Positions 19,555 to 29,645 of a stretch of 64,000 nt of DNA are shown piece by piece; the stretch's first letter is position 1, and every line of letters begins with the position of its first letter. This DNA comes from Gari tellinella. Taxonomy: Eukaryota; Mollusca; Bivalvia; Cardiida; Psammobiidae. Position numbers and translations under genes: made by a program. The DNA lies in assembly GCA_922989275.2 (NCBI GenBank), contig OV277864.1:54807550-54871549 (forward strand). The letters are read 5' to 3'. Under the pieces are notes generated by a model. That model made no database searches. It worked only from the letters and a program-made list of their open reading frames with translations, and was not told the DNA's origin.

Positions 19555-19825
19555 AACCCCTCTTAACCGGAAATCCCTCTAAACCGAACATTTATGTTGT
19601 CCCAAAACATGTCATGTTCAGAGGGGTTCCACTGTAGTCCCAACGTACAGGCATGTGTGCAGCAAGGCGCAGCTACTTGTAACCTTTGGCAAAGATAAAT
19701 TAATTTACATTTACTTTTGATTTTAGGGTTGTTATGTATAGTTCAGTATTATATCGTTATTGTCCGATACGTTCATCATGAAGAAATACAATTTATGCTT
19801 GCATCCATATCCACGTGCAGTTGGT

Positions 19826-20100
19826 ATATTCAGTGCTCCCTCTCTACAACAACACCTAATAGAAGACAAAGATTGCATGTGTTGTTCTGGGTGAGTTCTT
19901 ATAGGGAGAGACAATTAAGACTTGGTTTACATTTGCAAACAGATTGAATCCAGATCAGACACCGCGTAACGCGGCGTCTGATCTGGATTCAAGCTGTTTG
20001 TCATTCTTCACTGGATTACTTATGTCAAAATTTCCATTAACATGTAATGTTGACAAAAATCCGGCAGACGACAACGGTAAATTCCGATGATAAAAGAGCG
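19826..20100 (+). mobile_element. Family D MITE, right end missing
   Basis: Left end TATTCAGTGCTCCCTCTCTA then CAACAACACCTAATAGAAG. The perfect type-1 hairpin at about 19934-20001 is GCAAACAGATTGAATCCAGA, TCAGACACCGCG and mirror. After AGACGACAACGG the usual right end is absent. Confidence 0.8.
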
Positions 20101-20109
20101 TGCTGCCGC

Positions 20110-20465
20110 CCAAACAGTTGACATGCATAGATCCGCATTTACAAAAATCCACCCTGCCATGTCAATAAAATATGTCTATATAGAGAAACAAATCGATTCT
20201 ACATTGTCAGCTGACATAATTTTTAACTCTTTAATTTATTCGTCAGATTTATCCCTCTCGAAGACAAAATATCATCTGCTCACCTTTGTCATCTGAAAGG
20301 TTTTCCAGATTCAACTTTTTGAAATTTTGATTAAAGAAATGTTAACACAATATACTCTGTTTTGTGTCTCATCAGGGTATGTATGCACTGTTGTGACTGC
20401 ATGCATGTACAAAATGTTTTGCTGTATGGTAAAAACATTTCAGTGTCCTTAGATCACCCTTTTAA
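20110..20465. other. Unassigned non-coding stretch
   Basis: No recognised element, palindrome or coding feature. Confidence 0.45.
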
Positions 20466-20470
20466 TATCT

Positions 20471-20773
20471 ATTCTCTTTTCCAGTGTGACGTCATACCCC
20501 CTTTATTTACACTTAGCGAGCACGCGCACTCGGGGACAACAAACCCGAAATCTACATAAGTTTGTGCAACAGGGCGTTTAATCTCATTCTTTTTTACTCA
20601 TTATTATCTGAATAGGTCCTATGAATACTACGAAGGTCTTACATAAGTTGCAAAAACGTGATTTTACCGAAAATTAGAATTAATTGTTTCTCCGAATAAG
20701 ACCGTCGCCATCCGAATGAAGGACCGAGAGTATGCGTATGACATTAAATACCCGGATGACTGGAAAAGAGAAT
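20471..20773. mobile_element. Family L element, longer copy
   Basis: Ends ATTCTCTTTTCCAGTGTG and ACTGGAAAAGAGAAT. Shared blocks TTTACACTTAGCGAG and AAATACCCGGATGAC match the copy at 19.18 kb. At about 303 bp it is roughly twice as long as that copy, which is probably an internal deletion derivative. Confidence 0.7.
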
Positions 20774-20833
20774 AATGAAACCTTACAGCAAGCACATAGG
20801 GCGAATTCGTTGCAATATCCAGACATAAATGGG

Positions 20834-21042
20834 TTAACCACTTCACTGCCATGACGTCATCACTTTTAAACAATTGTCGTCTGCTTTTATTTCTCTAATC
20901 TATTTATTTTAACATAAGAAATACTTAATGAGTATCAAACAGTTTGGGTTCTGATCAGACGCCGCATAACGCGGCGTCTGATCATGATCCAAACTGTTTG
21001 CAAATAACTACTGTACTCGGGATAAGGCAGCGATTGAGTTAA
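20834..21042 (+). mobile_element. Family G MITE
   Basis: Bounded by TTAACCACTTCACTGCCATG and GGCAGCGATTGAGTTAA. The left arm carries AATTGTCGTCTGCTTTTAT. The type-1 hairpin at about 20935-21001 is near-perfect (AAACAGTTTGGGTTCTGATC, AGACGCCGC and mirror). Confidence 0.78.
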
Positions 21043-21319
21043 AGCAAACGATATTTATCAAACGTTCACTGAATGCATGTGCTCTATAACAACATATCAT
21101 CCTTCTGACATCTTTAAAGCAAGATCAGCTTTGACAATTAAATTTTACCGGTTTAATGGGAAGATGAGAATTGTTTTCTTCCTGTTTCAATTTCCATGTT
21201 TTTAAAGACACTCTCGGAGGGGGAGGCATGGTATTCATATATGTGTCAAGCTTCATTTTGATGTAGTGTTTACATTTCATGTTAATCTTTTGCCTGCTGA
21301 TCGCGACATTAATGAATTT

Positions 21320-21520
21320 TTGCAAACAGGAATCCAGATCAGACTCCGCGTTACGACACTCAGTTTTAGGTTTCACTACTTAAAAATGTATGAGTAACAT
21401 TTAACTAAATTTGCAGACGACATACTGTCATGTGAGACCACTATCGATTTCGAAAACAGTTTGTATCTTGTTCAGACGCCGTAGCACCCAGCGTTTGATC
21501 TCCCTCCAGACTGTTTGAGG
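21320..21520. repeat. Two decayed type-1 core remnants
   Basis: TTTTTGCAAACAGGAATCC then AGATCAGACTCCGCG at 21317-21350 is a left half-core. GAAAACAGTTTGTATCTTGT then TCAGACGCCG at 21453-21520 is an eroded full core. Element ends are not clear for either. Confidence 0.5.
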
Positions 21521-21529
21521 CCGTGTCTT

Positions 21530-21998
21530 TATAGAGTGGTGGAGACGTTATTATTTCCTGTTTAACCTATTCAACCCTAGCGACGAGTATAGTCGTCATT
21601 TACACAAACAGTGTACCTGTGAGGATTACACTTGTCCTATGCAAACAGTGTGGCATCTGATCAGGATCTACACTGTTTGTCTTTTTGAAATAAATTGTTA
21701 AAATCATCGAAAATGGACTAGACATACTTTGAAATAGGAATTGTCCATTAAATGTTTCAGGAGTGAATTAGTTTATGGCAAACTAAACGCAAACACAGTC
21801 CAATACAATGTAGACAATTGCAACATTTTGACAAGTCTAAATGCTCATAATTTTATTAGTCTGAGGTGCAAACGGCTTAGGGCCAGGTCAGACGCCGGGT
21901 AAACCGGTGTCTGATCTGGCTCAAAACTGTTTAAAATGGAAATAATGGTTTCAGCGCCAACGCGTTTATTGTGAAAGAAAAACGTATTCTCCACTGTA
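21530..21998 (-). mobile_element. Family A MITE hosting an F element
   Basis: Left end TATAGAGTGGTGGAGACGTT and right end AAACGTATTCTCCACTGTA. The A hairpin at about 21868-21935 is GCAAACGGCTTAGGGCCAGG, TCAGACGCCGG and mirror. An F element splits the left arm at the TTAA of CCTGTTTAA. Confidence 0.75.
21562..21785 (+). mobile_element. Family F MITE nested in family A
   Basis: TTAACCTATTCAACCCTAGC, then GACGAGTATAGTCGTCATTT and TGTACCTGTGAGGATTACAC. The hairpin has lost its centre (GTGTGGCATCTGATCAGGAT then CTACACTGTTTG). The right edge is decayed, so its TTAA copy is uncertain. Confidence 0.7.
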
Positions 21999-22062
21999 TG
22001 TTAAATCAATCATATATTTGGTCATACTGCTTACAATCTATCTTTAAGGTACATGTGCTAGT

Positions 22063-22318
22063 TTAACCCTTTACCCAAAAGCCTTTTTTTCTAGTTTTGC
22101 TAGGTGACCACTTAAAGCAGGTTGAAAGTAAAGCAGAATGTGCCTTAAGGCACATTCTGCTTTACTTTTAACCTGCTTTAAGCTACCATCTGCTAGATTA
22201 TAAAACATATCTCTACTGGTACATATTTATGACTGTCTAAATTGGAACTAATTTCTTCAGTGTAGGAATAAATTAAATGCGTTAAAAGTCGCTTCTATGG
22301 GGGGGGGGCAAGGGTTAA
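22063..22318 (+). mobile_element. Family B MITE, complete
   Basis: TTAACCCTTTACCCAAAAG to GCAAGGGTTAA. The type-2 hairpin is perfect (AAAGCAGGTTGAAAGTAAAG, CAGAATGTGCC and mirror). A run of nine G residues lies close to the right end. Confidence 0.88.
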
Positions 22319-22447
22319 GCAACAGTTTAAGCAGACGACATGATGGCTGAGAAAGGGTTAAAGCAGACAACACATTTCAACATTGAAAGGGTTAATCCTT
22401 ACGATGCCGAAACTTTCAAATTGACTATTCCTATTTCAAAACTGATA

Positions 22448-22657
22448 TACAGTAAAACCTCTCTCTTACGATCACTAAATAATGTTAATTATTAGGGTGT
22501 TTACAATAGGTGACCGCTTAAAGCAAGGTGACAGTAAAACAGAAAGCTCCTGTAGGAGCTTTCTGTTTTACTGTCACCTTGCTTTAAGCTGTCACCTGTC
22601 ATATATACAATCAATTAGCCTTCGTTTTAGTGGTCGTAATAGAGAGGTTCTACTGTA
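22448..22657 (+). mobile_element. Family C MITE, complete
   Basis: Ends TACAGTAAAACCTCTCTCTT and AATAGAGAGGTTCTACTGTA on TA. The core hairpin at about 22517-22589 is perfect (TTAAAGCAAGGTGACAGTAA, AACAGAAAGCTCC and mirror). It carries ATAGGTGACCGC and GCTGTCACCTGTC outside the core. Confidence 0.9.
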
Positions 22658-22794
22658 TTAATGTTTCATTTTGAGGGATGCTTACTGACAAAATTTAAAA
22701 TGGTAACAAAGCTTACAGACCGTTATCAAAAGAATCATACACTTTACATAAAGACTTATATATTCGATATCCACAATCTAAGGGTTGAACTATG

Positions 22795-23015
22795 TACAGT
22801 GGAGAAGACGTTATTATTTCCCAATAAAAGAGTTTACGCTAAAACTATTATTTCCTGTTGCAAACAGTTTTGAGCAAGATCAGACGCCAGGTTACCCGGT
22901 GTCTGACCAGGTTCCAAACTGTTTGACACTAAGATTAACATGAATGATCAAAGTTGTCGTTTTCTTACCTTTTATTGCGATGCGTTTGCGTTTAGTTTAC
23001 GATTTCTCCACTGTA
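22795..23015 (+). mobile_element. Family A MITE
   Basis: TACAGTGGAGAAGACGTTAT to ACGATTTCTCCACTGTA. The hairpin TTTTGAGCAAGATCAGACGC and mirror has mismatches. The right arm lacks the GGGAAAGAATAAC block. Confidence 0.82.
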
Positions 23016-23270
23016 TTCGGTAACCAAACATTAATGGCTGAACTATGTATGCATTCGGTCCACGGCGAATACAGGACTAGTTGTTATAGATGGAAAAGCA
23101 CTTAAATTTGAGCACGTGCTTATTTTCTGATACAACTGATTGGCGAAACTGACATGGACTGGCGCTTTTTAAGAAGAAAACTAAAAATTAAATGATACAC
23201 TAGAATCAAGCAAATATAAATATCCAAACGAAACAATAGCACTGCATTCAATTATGGTGTATGATACTTA

Positions 23271-23632
23271 TACTGCGCTCCCTCTCTACAACGACATTCA
23301 ATGGGAGACACAGATTATATGTGTTGTTCGGAGAGAGTCGTTATAGACATGGAAAACTAAAGCTTGGCTTACATTTGCAAACAACTTGAATCCAGATCAG
23401 ACGCCGCGTCTGATCTTGATTCAAGTTGTTTATCACTCGTCATTATATATATTCTATCAAAATGTTCAATTATATGTAACTTTGAGAAACAACAGCAGAC
23501 GACAACTGTAGGCAGACGATATTGCAGCAGTAAAAGCATTTGACATGATTTTCCTGTTTGGGAACTACGGCAAGGGTCGTTGTAAGGATGGAATCGTTGT
23601 CCAGAAGGCCGTTGTAGGGAGGGAGCGCTGTA
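23271..23632 (+). mobile_element. Family D MITE, complete
   Basis: TACTGCGCTCCCTCTCTACA to AGGGAGGGAGCGCTGTA. The hairpin centre is partly lost (AGATCAGACGCCGCG followed by TCTGATCTTGATTC). The D motifs AGCAGACGACAACTGTAGGC and AGACGATATTGCAGC are clear. A (TA)n run begins at the right boundary. Confidence 0.85.
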
Positions 23633-23642
23633 TATATATATA

Positions 23643-24130
23643 TATACACAGAGTTAAACTACTAGTACTCCAACTTATGGCCAGAGGAAACAACACAGAC
23701 GATATTATTGGTTAGAATATATAATCTATATAATATCATGTTCAGTTTTGCAAAGATATGTAGTCGTACAAGGGATAAAAATGTAATTATTTCCCAACAA
23801 GCGCGTTTATACTTAAACTATTATTTTCTTTGCAAACAGTTGGGAGCCAGATCAGACGCCGGGTAACCCGGCGTCTGATCAGGCTCCAAACTATTTTCCC
23901 TTTATATTTAAATAAAGATCAAGAATTGTCTAAATGGTGTCATTTTCTCCATTTTATTGCAATGCGTTTGCGTTTCGTTTGCGTTGAAACGGGAAAGAAT
24001 AGCCTATTCTCCATTGTACATGTATACACAGAGTTAAACTGCTAATACTCAAACTTATAGCCAGAGGAAACAGCCCAGACGTGATTATTGGTTAGAATAT
24101 ATAATTTATATTCAGTTTTGCAAAAGTACA
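23643..24130 (+). repeat. Direct duplication flanking an A element
   Basis: A block of about 110 bases (ACACAGAGTTAAACTACTAG, then GCCAGAGGAAACAACACAGA and GGTTAGAATATATAAT) at about 23648 recurs at about 24026 with about 10 percent differences. The A element at 23768-24018 lies between them. This suggests a tandem duplication of roughly 378 bp that took in the element. Confidence 0.8.
23768..24018 (+). mobile_element. Family A MITE, left end eroded
   Basis: AATTATTTCCCAACAAGCG, a perfect centre (GAGCCAGATCAGACGCCGGG and mirror) and the right arm GCGTTTGCGTTTCGTTTGCG. It ends AGCCTATTCTCCATTGTA. The first 15 bases are degenerate. Confidence 0.78.
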
Positions 24131-24165
24131 GTCTAACATGTATCTCGATAACTCGAATTAACCCG

Positions 24166-24671
24166 TTAAAGCGACTCGCAACCAGATGGTGCATTAAAAA
24201 TAGTAATTTGTAAATATGTGTCAAACGCTTATATAAATGGTAAAGAATTAATAAAAAAAAAAATTGGTCTCTGGTGGGATTCGAAACCGGGGCCCGGCAT
24301 TGGCGGACAGAAGGCAAAATAGGGGAAACCGCTTAGACCAATGGACCACAGAACTATCCGTTTATCTCGGATCGATTTAACGTATTTCAATGTGGAGCTA
24401 TCGAAAGTGCATACAACTTCGTAATTCGACTCGTGTTTATGTCTGAGCCCGTGTAAAGAAGCAACAATAACAACTATACAGTCTACTAGTCGGTATAGAA
24501 AAACGATGGAAAATATCTAAAAATCTAAGATTCGGTGACGATTCTTGAGACTTTTTTTGGACTGATCATATTTTTTTAATGTCAGAAGCCAAATAATGCC
24601 ACAAATTTGCTTTTATTTGAGTATTTTATTTTATTTTGACAAGTACACCATCCGGTTGCGAGTCCCTTTAA
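24166..24671. mobile_element. Family N: TTAA element carrying a tRNA-like cassette
   Basis: Inverted ends TTAAAGCGACTCGCAACCAG and CCGGTTGCGAGTCCCTTTAA, with TTAA at both edges. The interior holds a tRNA-like sequence on the minus strand (24265-24354). A stretch around 24430-24600 (CTACTAGTCGGTATAGAAAA, CGGTGACGATTCTTGA) is nearly identical to the copy at 42.03-42.58 kb. Confidence 0.85.
24265..24354 (-). pseudogene. tRNA-like sequence inside family N
   Basis: On the minus strand it carries the A-box-like TTGGTCTAAGCGG and the B-box-like GGTTTCGAATCC, and ends CCAGAGACCA. Compared with the copy at 42.17 kb the 5' acceptor arm has changed (GTTCTGTGG) and the B box has a substitution, so pairing is weaker. 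A T run follows on the same strand, as for RNA polymerase III termination. Confidence 0.5.
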
Positions 24672-25191
24672 AATGTGGTAGTCGTATCAATACGTCTCCA
24701 GTAAAAAGTCCCAACTCTTTCACTGACTTACCCTGAGTACAATATACAGTTATATTCAAACTGCTATCTGGATCTAAACTGTTTGACACATTCGATACCA
24801 ATGTTTCCAAGGTAATAATCGTATACAATTCTAAATTTAAAAAGTAGGAACAAAGATCCAAATATTTCGCCACAGACTCTCTACCTTGTCGTAATTCTGG
24901 GGCTTTATTGTCATATGGAAGGTTGCTGTTTGTTAGACAGAGATTATCCTCTCTCGCAAGAACTAAAAGAAAGGCAGGTCACAGCAGAATTTCACAGTAT
25001 CATGTTTAAGTGAAAAGTTACTTTTTTGCTTTACCAAGCAAGCCAAAGACCCCTTTGAATAAGCTTGATATCAATTGTAACGTAGTATTCATGGACACAC
25101 GTTTTCGTTGCTTGCATTTTTCAATTCCATACTGTAATATGAGGGCAGAAATGTCAGTTTTATGCTTAAGATACACTTTTAGGTGTACCTC

Positions 25192-25262
25192 TAGGCAAAC
25201 GGTTTTGATCTCAGATCAGGCCCCACATTGTGGGGCCTGATCTTATATCAAATCTGTTTGCA
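25192..25262. repeat. Variant core hairpin with CAGGCCCCAC centre
   Basis: GGCAAACGGTTTTGATCTCA then GATCAGGCCCCAC is mirrored by GTGGGGCCTGATC and ATATCAAATCTGTTTGC. The outer arm matches the common GCAAACAGTTTGGATC arm but the centre is CAGGCCCCAC instead of CAGACGCCG. It is followed by GCTGCAGACGACATT and GCATTAAATGGGTTAA, suggesting a TTAA-class element. Confidence 0.75.
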
Positions 25263-25544
25263 GCTAAGTCAATATTCTATCAGAAACTGCTAAAATCTTT
25301 TGCAAATATTTGAGTTATACCTGCTGCAGACGACATTTTAAAATGGCCGCCAAATATTACCCAGCATTAAATGGGTTAAGCGACCTTGTCAACGATCAGA
25401 TTACCGTCCCCTTAGAGTCATCTAAATATTGCATTTTATTGACAACATTATCAGTAATCAATTAACGAGTTTCATCTACATGAATCTTGTAACAGTTGTT
25501 TTACATTGTAACAGGTATTCTGCTAGGCGCGACTTGGCTTACAT

Positions 25545-25615
25545 TAACAAACAGTTTGGATCCAGATAAGACCCTGTGTAATCTGGTTTCTGATCTTGAT
25601 CCAAACTGTTTGTCA
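25545..25615. repeat. Type-1 core hairpin
   Basis: AACAAACAGTTTGGATCCAG then ATAAGACCCTGTG is mirrored by TCTGATCTTGATCC and AAACTGTTTGTC. It is probably the centre of a decayed G- or D-type element; ends are not clear. Confidence 0.7.
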
Positions 25616-25619
25616 GTTA

Positions 25620-26165
25620 TATTCAACTATTCTTCAATTCAAAAACATTCAAACTAAGTTTAGTTCTACTTCAAGACGATACATATTGTCTAGCTGACAA
25701 TGCATCATGATAAGGGCTAAACTTAAACATGAAGGTTTTGTTCAAGTTCATATTCATTAAAACCACTATATCACAAACATGAGAGAATATTAAGTGTTAA
25801 ATGGGCAGATGAATTTAAAGCAGTACGGTTTCACTGACTTTCTATTTTACTTCCATGAGCAATATCAGTATTCGCAATCAAGTATTCCTTTATTGTGGTC
25901 AAGTAGACTATGTTTATTATTTCCCGTTTAAATGAAACAAAATGCAAACTCAATAAAATGCAGAAAACGATACATTAACATTTTAAAAACATTAATGATT
26001 TGTTTTATTCTGAACGGCAAACAGTATGGCGCCTGACCAAACGCTCGGTTACTTGGCTCCAAATTCATCACAATGGATATAATACTGTAAAGTGACTTTT
26101 TTACGTAATGCAGTGTACTTAACCTTCAGTAATGCGTATAATTTCCCTTAATATACATTGCATAG
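25620..26165. other. Mostly unassigned stretch with an A scrap
   Basis: A remnant at about 25910-26055 (TTATTTCCCGTTTAAATG, GGCAAACAGTATGGCGCC) resembles an eroded A left arm and half-core. The rest has no assigned element. Confidence 0.45.
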
Positions 26166-26172
26166 ACCCTTA

Positions 26173-26385
26173 ACAAAAAAGCCTCTCTATTACAGCCACT
26201 AGAACTTAGGCTAAATGGTTATATAAAAGACAGGTGGCAGCTTTAAGCAAGGTACCAGTCAAACAGAAAGCTTCTTTAAGAGCTTTCTGTTTAACTGTCA
26301 TCTTGCTTTAAGCCGTCATCTGTCTTAAACACATAATACGGTAATAAACACCATATAATGGTCGTGATTGAGAGGTTTATCTGTA
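26173..26385 (+). mobile_element. Family C MITE
   Basis: AAGCCTCTCTATTACAGCCA to TCGTGATTGAGAGGTTTATC then TGTA. The core at about 26242-26314 (TTAAGCAAGGTACCAGTCAA, ACAGAAAGCTTC and mirror) is flanked by GACAGGTGGCAGC and CCGTCATCTGTC. Confidence 0.82.
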
Positions 26386-26566
26386 CTTGTTGCCCTCGCC
26401 AGGCTTCCCTAGATTATCTAAGATTAGTAAGGCAGACATGTAGAGAATGATATGCATGAATGTAAATGTAATCCTTTGTCTTATACGTCACACAATGGCA
26501 CCATTTATCATGTCTGCGACAAACTCATTAGCCATTACATCGCTGAAACAAATTTTGAGTAATGCT

Positions 26567-26638
26567 GGCAAACTGTTTGGATCAAGACCAGACGCCGTGT
26601 CACGCGGCGTCTGATCTTGATCCAAACTGTTTGACAAA
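26567..26638. repeat. Type-1 core hairpin, near-perfect
   Basis: GGCAAACTGTTTGGATCAAG then ACCAGACGCCGTG is mirrored by CGCGGCGTCTGATCTTG and ATCCAAACTGTTTGAC. AAACCAGACGATAGATTTAG and AGCAGACGAGATACC downstream fit a G- or D-type element. Confidence 0.78.
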
Positions 26639-26748
26639 ATTGTCTATATGTATCTAATATTTGAAAAATATCTATGTTTGAAAATTAAACCAGACGATAG
26701 ATTTAGAGCAGACGAGATACCATGCTGTAAACACGTGCCACGTACATG

Positions 26749-26999
26749 TACAGTGGAGAAGACGTTATTATTTCCCGTTTCCACACAAACTAAACGCAAA
26801 CGCTTTGCAATAAAACGTATTAAAGGACAACTTTTGAAAAGGTTTTACCATTTATATTAAGCTCAGTGGCAAGATATTTTAAGCCTGGTCAGACACTGGG
26901 TTACCCGGTGTCTGATCTGGTCTCAAACTGTTTGCAACGGAAATAATAGTTTTAGCATAGGCGCATTTATTGGGACAGAATAACATCTTCTCCACTTTA
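26749..26999 (-). mobile_element. Family A MITE
   Basis: TACAGTGGAGAAGACGTTAT to AACATCTTCTCCACTTTA. The centre GGTCAGACACTGGGTTACCC and mirror is good. The left outer hairpin arm is degraded (GGCAAGATATTTTAAGCC). Confidence 0.85.
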
Positions 27000-27281
27000 T
27001 CTATTACAAAACCAAAGATATCTAAAACACGAGCTTTAAATTACCAATTAATAATGGAGCATTGTGGTCTTAAACTAAAGGCTGCTAATTTCGTAAACTC
27101 AGGTGATTTAGAACTCTCCCTTACTCTGCATTTGTGGCCTAAACTCGCCACAAAGACGTGGCATATATCTTATTTCAAAATACAGTTAAGACAGTGTCTA
27201 CTGTACATATATTACATGCGGTTAATGTGTCCATGCTCCGGTTTACTTTTCCTAGACAAAGGCAATTTTAATCAATAAAAG

Positions 27282-27490
27282 TACGGTAAAACCTCCTTAT
27301 AATGACCACTTAAGTGTGTGAACGGTTAGGTATTTAATACAGGTGACTGCTAAAAGCAATGTTACAGTAAAACAGAAAGCTCCTTAAGGAGCTTTCTGTT
27401 TTACTTTAACCTTGCTTTAAGCTGTCACCTGCTTTTTATACAGTTAATTATCCTTCTTGCCATTGGTCGTAACAGAGAGGTTCTACTGTA
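27282..27490 (+). mobile_element. Family C MITE, complete
   Basis: TACGGTAAAACCTCCTTATA to AACAGAGAGGTTCTACTGTA. The core at about 27352-27423 is near-perfect (AAAAGCAATGTTACAGTAAA, ACAGAAAGCTCC and mirror). ACAGGTGACTGC and GCTGTCACCTGC flank it. Confidence 0.9.
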
Positions 27491-27687
27491 CTGCCAACCG
27501 GTGCTCATAAAGTCACTAAAAGGCATGCATGATGCCTGTGTTTAAGGCAGGTGGCTGGGCAAGCCAAGATGAACATAAAGCTTAAACCTTGTTTACACCC
27601 GTCTTTGTTCAATGTCGATAATATATTGCTTAAGGTAATTAAGACATCGTATTAGCCAGACCTTACAGTATATTGAAAACATGTATT

Positions 27688-28146
27688 TACAGTGGAGAAA
27701 ACGTTAATCTTTCCCAAGAAACGCGTTTACGCTAAAACTATTATATCCTTTCCAAACAGTTTGGAGTCAGATCAGACGTCAGGTAACCCGGCGTCTGATC
27801 AGGCTGCAAACTACCAATCAGGTTTTTAAAAATGGTCAGAATTGTTAACACGTTGTTATTTTCTACGTTTTACTGTAATGCGTTAATGCGCTTCGTTTGC
27901 GTTTCACCCATGTGTGCCCACGATCCCATATATGGGGCATTGGCAAACAGTGTAGACTCTGATCAGAGTCTATACTGTTTGCTGATAGGAATTTCAATAT
28001 AAAACAATATGAAAATGAAAATTTTGACCAGGCATCCCTTTTTAAAAAAATGGACTAATCCAATACATGTATATACATGTATACATAGAAGAATCAACTG
28101 AGTATAAATGGGTTAAACGAGAAAGAATAGCACCTTCTCCACTGTA
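27688..28146 (+). mobile_element. Family A MITE hosting an E element
   Basis: TACAGTGGAGAAAACGTTAA to AGCACCTTCTCCACTGTA. The hairpin is at about 27752-27812 with its right arm shortened. The right arm is split at GCGTTT/AAACGAGAAAG by a full E element. Confidence 0.85.
27903..28116 (-). mobile_element. Family E MITE nested in family A
   Basis: TTCACCCATGTGTGCCCACG to AGTATAAATGGGTTAA. The short hairpin GTGTAGACTCTGATCAGAGT then CTATACTG is followed by AATTTCAATATAAAACAATA and TTTTGACCAGGCATCCC. The left TTAA has mutated to TTCA. Removing the insert restores GCGTTTAAACGAGAAAG of the A host. Confidence 0.87.
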
Positions 28147-28162
28147 CACTCATGGCTGTATA

Positions 28163-28408
28163 TACAGTGGAGAATCTGTTATTCTTTCCCGTTTAAACGC
28201 AAACGTACGCAAACGCAAATAAAACGTAGAAAAGTACAACTTTTTGACAATTCTGATAATTCATGTTTATCTTGGTGGCAAACAGTTTGGAGCCTGATCA
28301 GACGCCGGGTTACCCGGCGACTGATCTGGCTCCAAACTGTTTGCAGTGAAAATTATAGTTTTAGCGTAAACGCGTTTATTGGGAAAGAATAACGTTTTCT
28401 CCACTGTA
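28163..28408 (-). mobile_element. Family A MITE
   Basis: TACAGTGGAGAATCTGTTAT to AATAACGTTTTCTCCACTGT then A. The hairpin is near-perfect (TTGGAGCCTGATCAGACGCC and mirror). Its two ends differ (GAATCTG against the mirror of GAAAACG). It starts 17 bp after the previous A element. Confidence 0.9.
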
Positions 28409-28419
28409 TATATAAATGA

Positions 28420-29200
28420 TGACTATAAATCAAGTCGCTTAAAGGATTTAAAGTCCTTGACAAACGAGTTCATAGACGTCTCGCCAATTAGCGATGGCAA
28501 AAAATGATATATAATGTTACAAAGCATCCGGCAATATATCTCTATCCGGAGAACATACACACGTAACAGTTACCTTTATGCAACTGCAAGAGCTACGGCT
28601 CGTTCTATGGAATTGTTTATATACATTTTATATATTTAACAGCCTATTGAATCGGCACTTACACCCGAGTTAAAAATTGTAGGATTCTAGAGCTCGATAC
28701 AAAAACAAATATGATGTTTTGTAGGAAAGTCATAGCATTTTTAAGCATTGATAAAATTGCTGATGTTGCCGACTGTTTAAAGACTATGAAATCAATTTTG
28801 CAAAATACAGTCAATTTAGTATTCAGTTACCTTTCAAAAAACAAATTAGACCTATGAGGGTACGCAGGAAAGTGCGTAATTCCTCATAAAGATAATGTAG
28901 AAAGCTTCTTAGAGAGCGTTCTGCATTACATGTATCACATATTAAATAAGAGCATTTCTAAAGTCATTGCTTAATGTTAGCTTGAACGAGGGCTTAAGTC
29001 GTAACTTACTGTACTAATTAACGGGACATAATAGGTTGAATCGAAATCTCAGTCAAGCAGAAGTTTAATGAAGATTTCGCTGTGTCATCACATTATATAT
29101 CATGTAATATCTTATAGGGGATTTTATGTTACTTAGTAAAGTTAAACCTTGGTACTCTATTTTCTCCATGAAGATTATGCGTTCACAATTACCGCCAAAA
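28420..29200. other. Mostly unassigned stretch
   Basis: A C-like half core is possible at about 28895-28930 (GTAGAAAGCTTCTTAGAGAG). No other element or coding region is recognised. Confidence 0.45.
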
Positions 29201-29204
29201 TATT

Positions 29205-29350
29205 TTTAACATTGGTGGTGTCGTCTGCAACATTTTGAAATCAGCTTTAGTACTGTTTCGACTGTATAAATGTCGAAACGAGTTACGCGGCGTCTGATCA
29301 GGATCCAAACTGTTTGCAAAGTCGCCTTTTGGCGCCGTTGGCAGTAAAAA
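29205..29350 (+). mobile_element. Family G MITE with left half of hairpin deleted
   Basis: TTGGTGGTGTCGTCTGCAAC is followed by TGTCGAAACGAGTTACGCGG then CGTCTGATCAGGATCC and AAACTGTTTGCAAAGTCGCC. Comparison with the copy at 59.81 kb shows that the left hairpin arm is missing while the right arm and the GTCGCCTTTTGGCGCC block remain. Confidence 0.7.
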
Positions 29351-29645
29351 GACACACTCCTCAAAGATATGGACATTGGAAAAGATCTAGTGCATAGGTA
29401 TCAATTAGGTAAATTTTGAAATCAAGCCTTTATACGTTACTGCATTTGCAATAAATTCTATTCGCATGCTATGAAGAAAACGCTTTTCCTTCCGAGCAAA
29501 TGTGTTTACATAAAAAAGAACTTATGTCAATTAAATTTAGTTTGGGACCAGATCATACGCCTGGTTGTTAAAATTTTCCAAAAGTTTCTATGTCCTATAT
29601 TATTTAGCATTGCGCTTGCTTTTACTTGAACTATTTTAACACTAG

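Larger units (their letters stand above)
19075..19636. mobile_element. Family M MITE, outer layer of a triple nest
   Basis: Ends TACAGTGAAACCCCTCTTAA and CATGTTCAGAGGGGTTCC then ACTGTA. CTCTAAACCGAAC occurs on both sides of the inserted B element (about 19123 and 19577). The 19169-19554 interval is a B element, which itself contains an L element. Confidence 0.75.

Noticed and set aside
22063..22657. Regularly spaced palindromes suggesting a CRISPR array
   Set aside because: Repeats are long self-complementary elements with different ends and irregular spacing, in a eukaryotic context. No short direct repeats with unique spacers are present.
23625..23648. TATA-rich run as a promoter
   Set aside because: It is a simple (TA)n tract at the right end of a D element with no gene downstream.
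26970..27278. 102-codon open frame on the plus strand
   Set aside because: It begins inside the right end of an A element and runs into unassigned sequence; no motif supports a gene.
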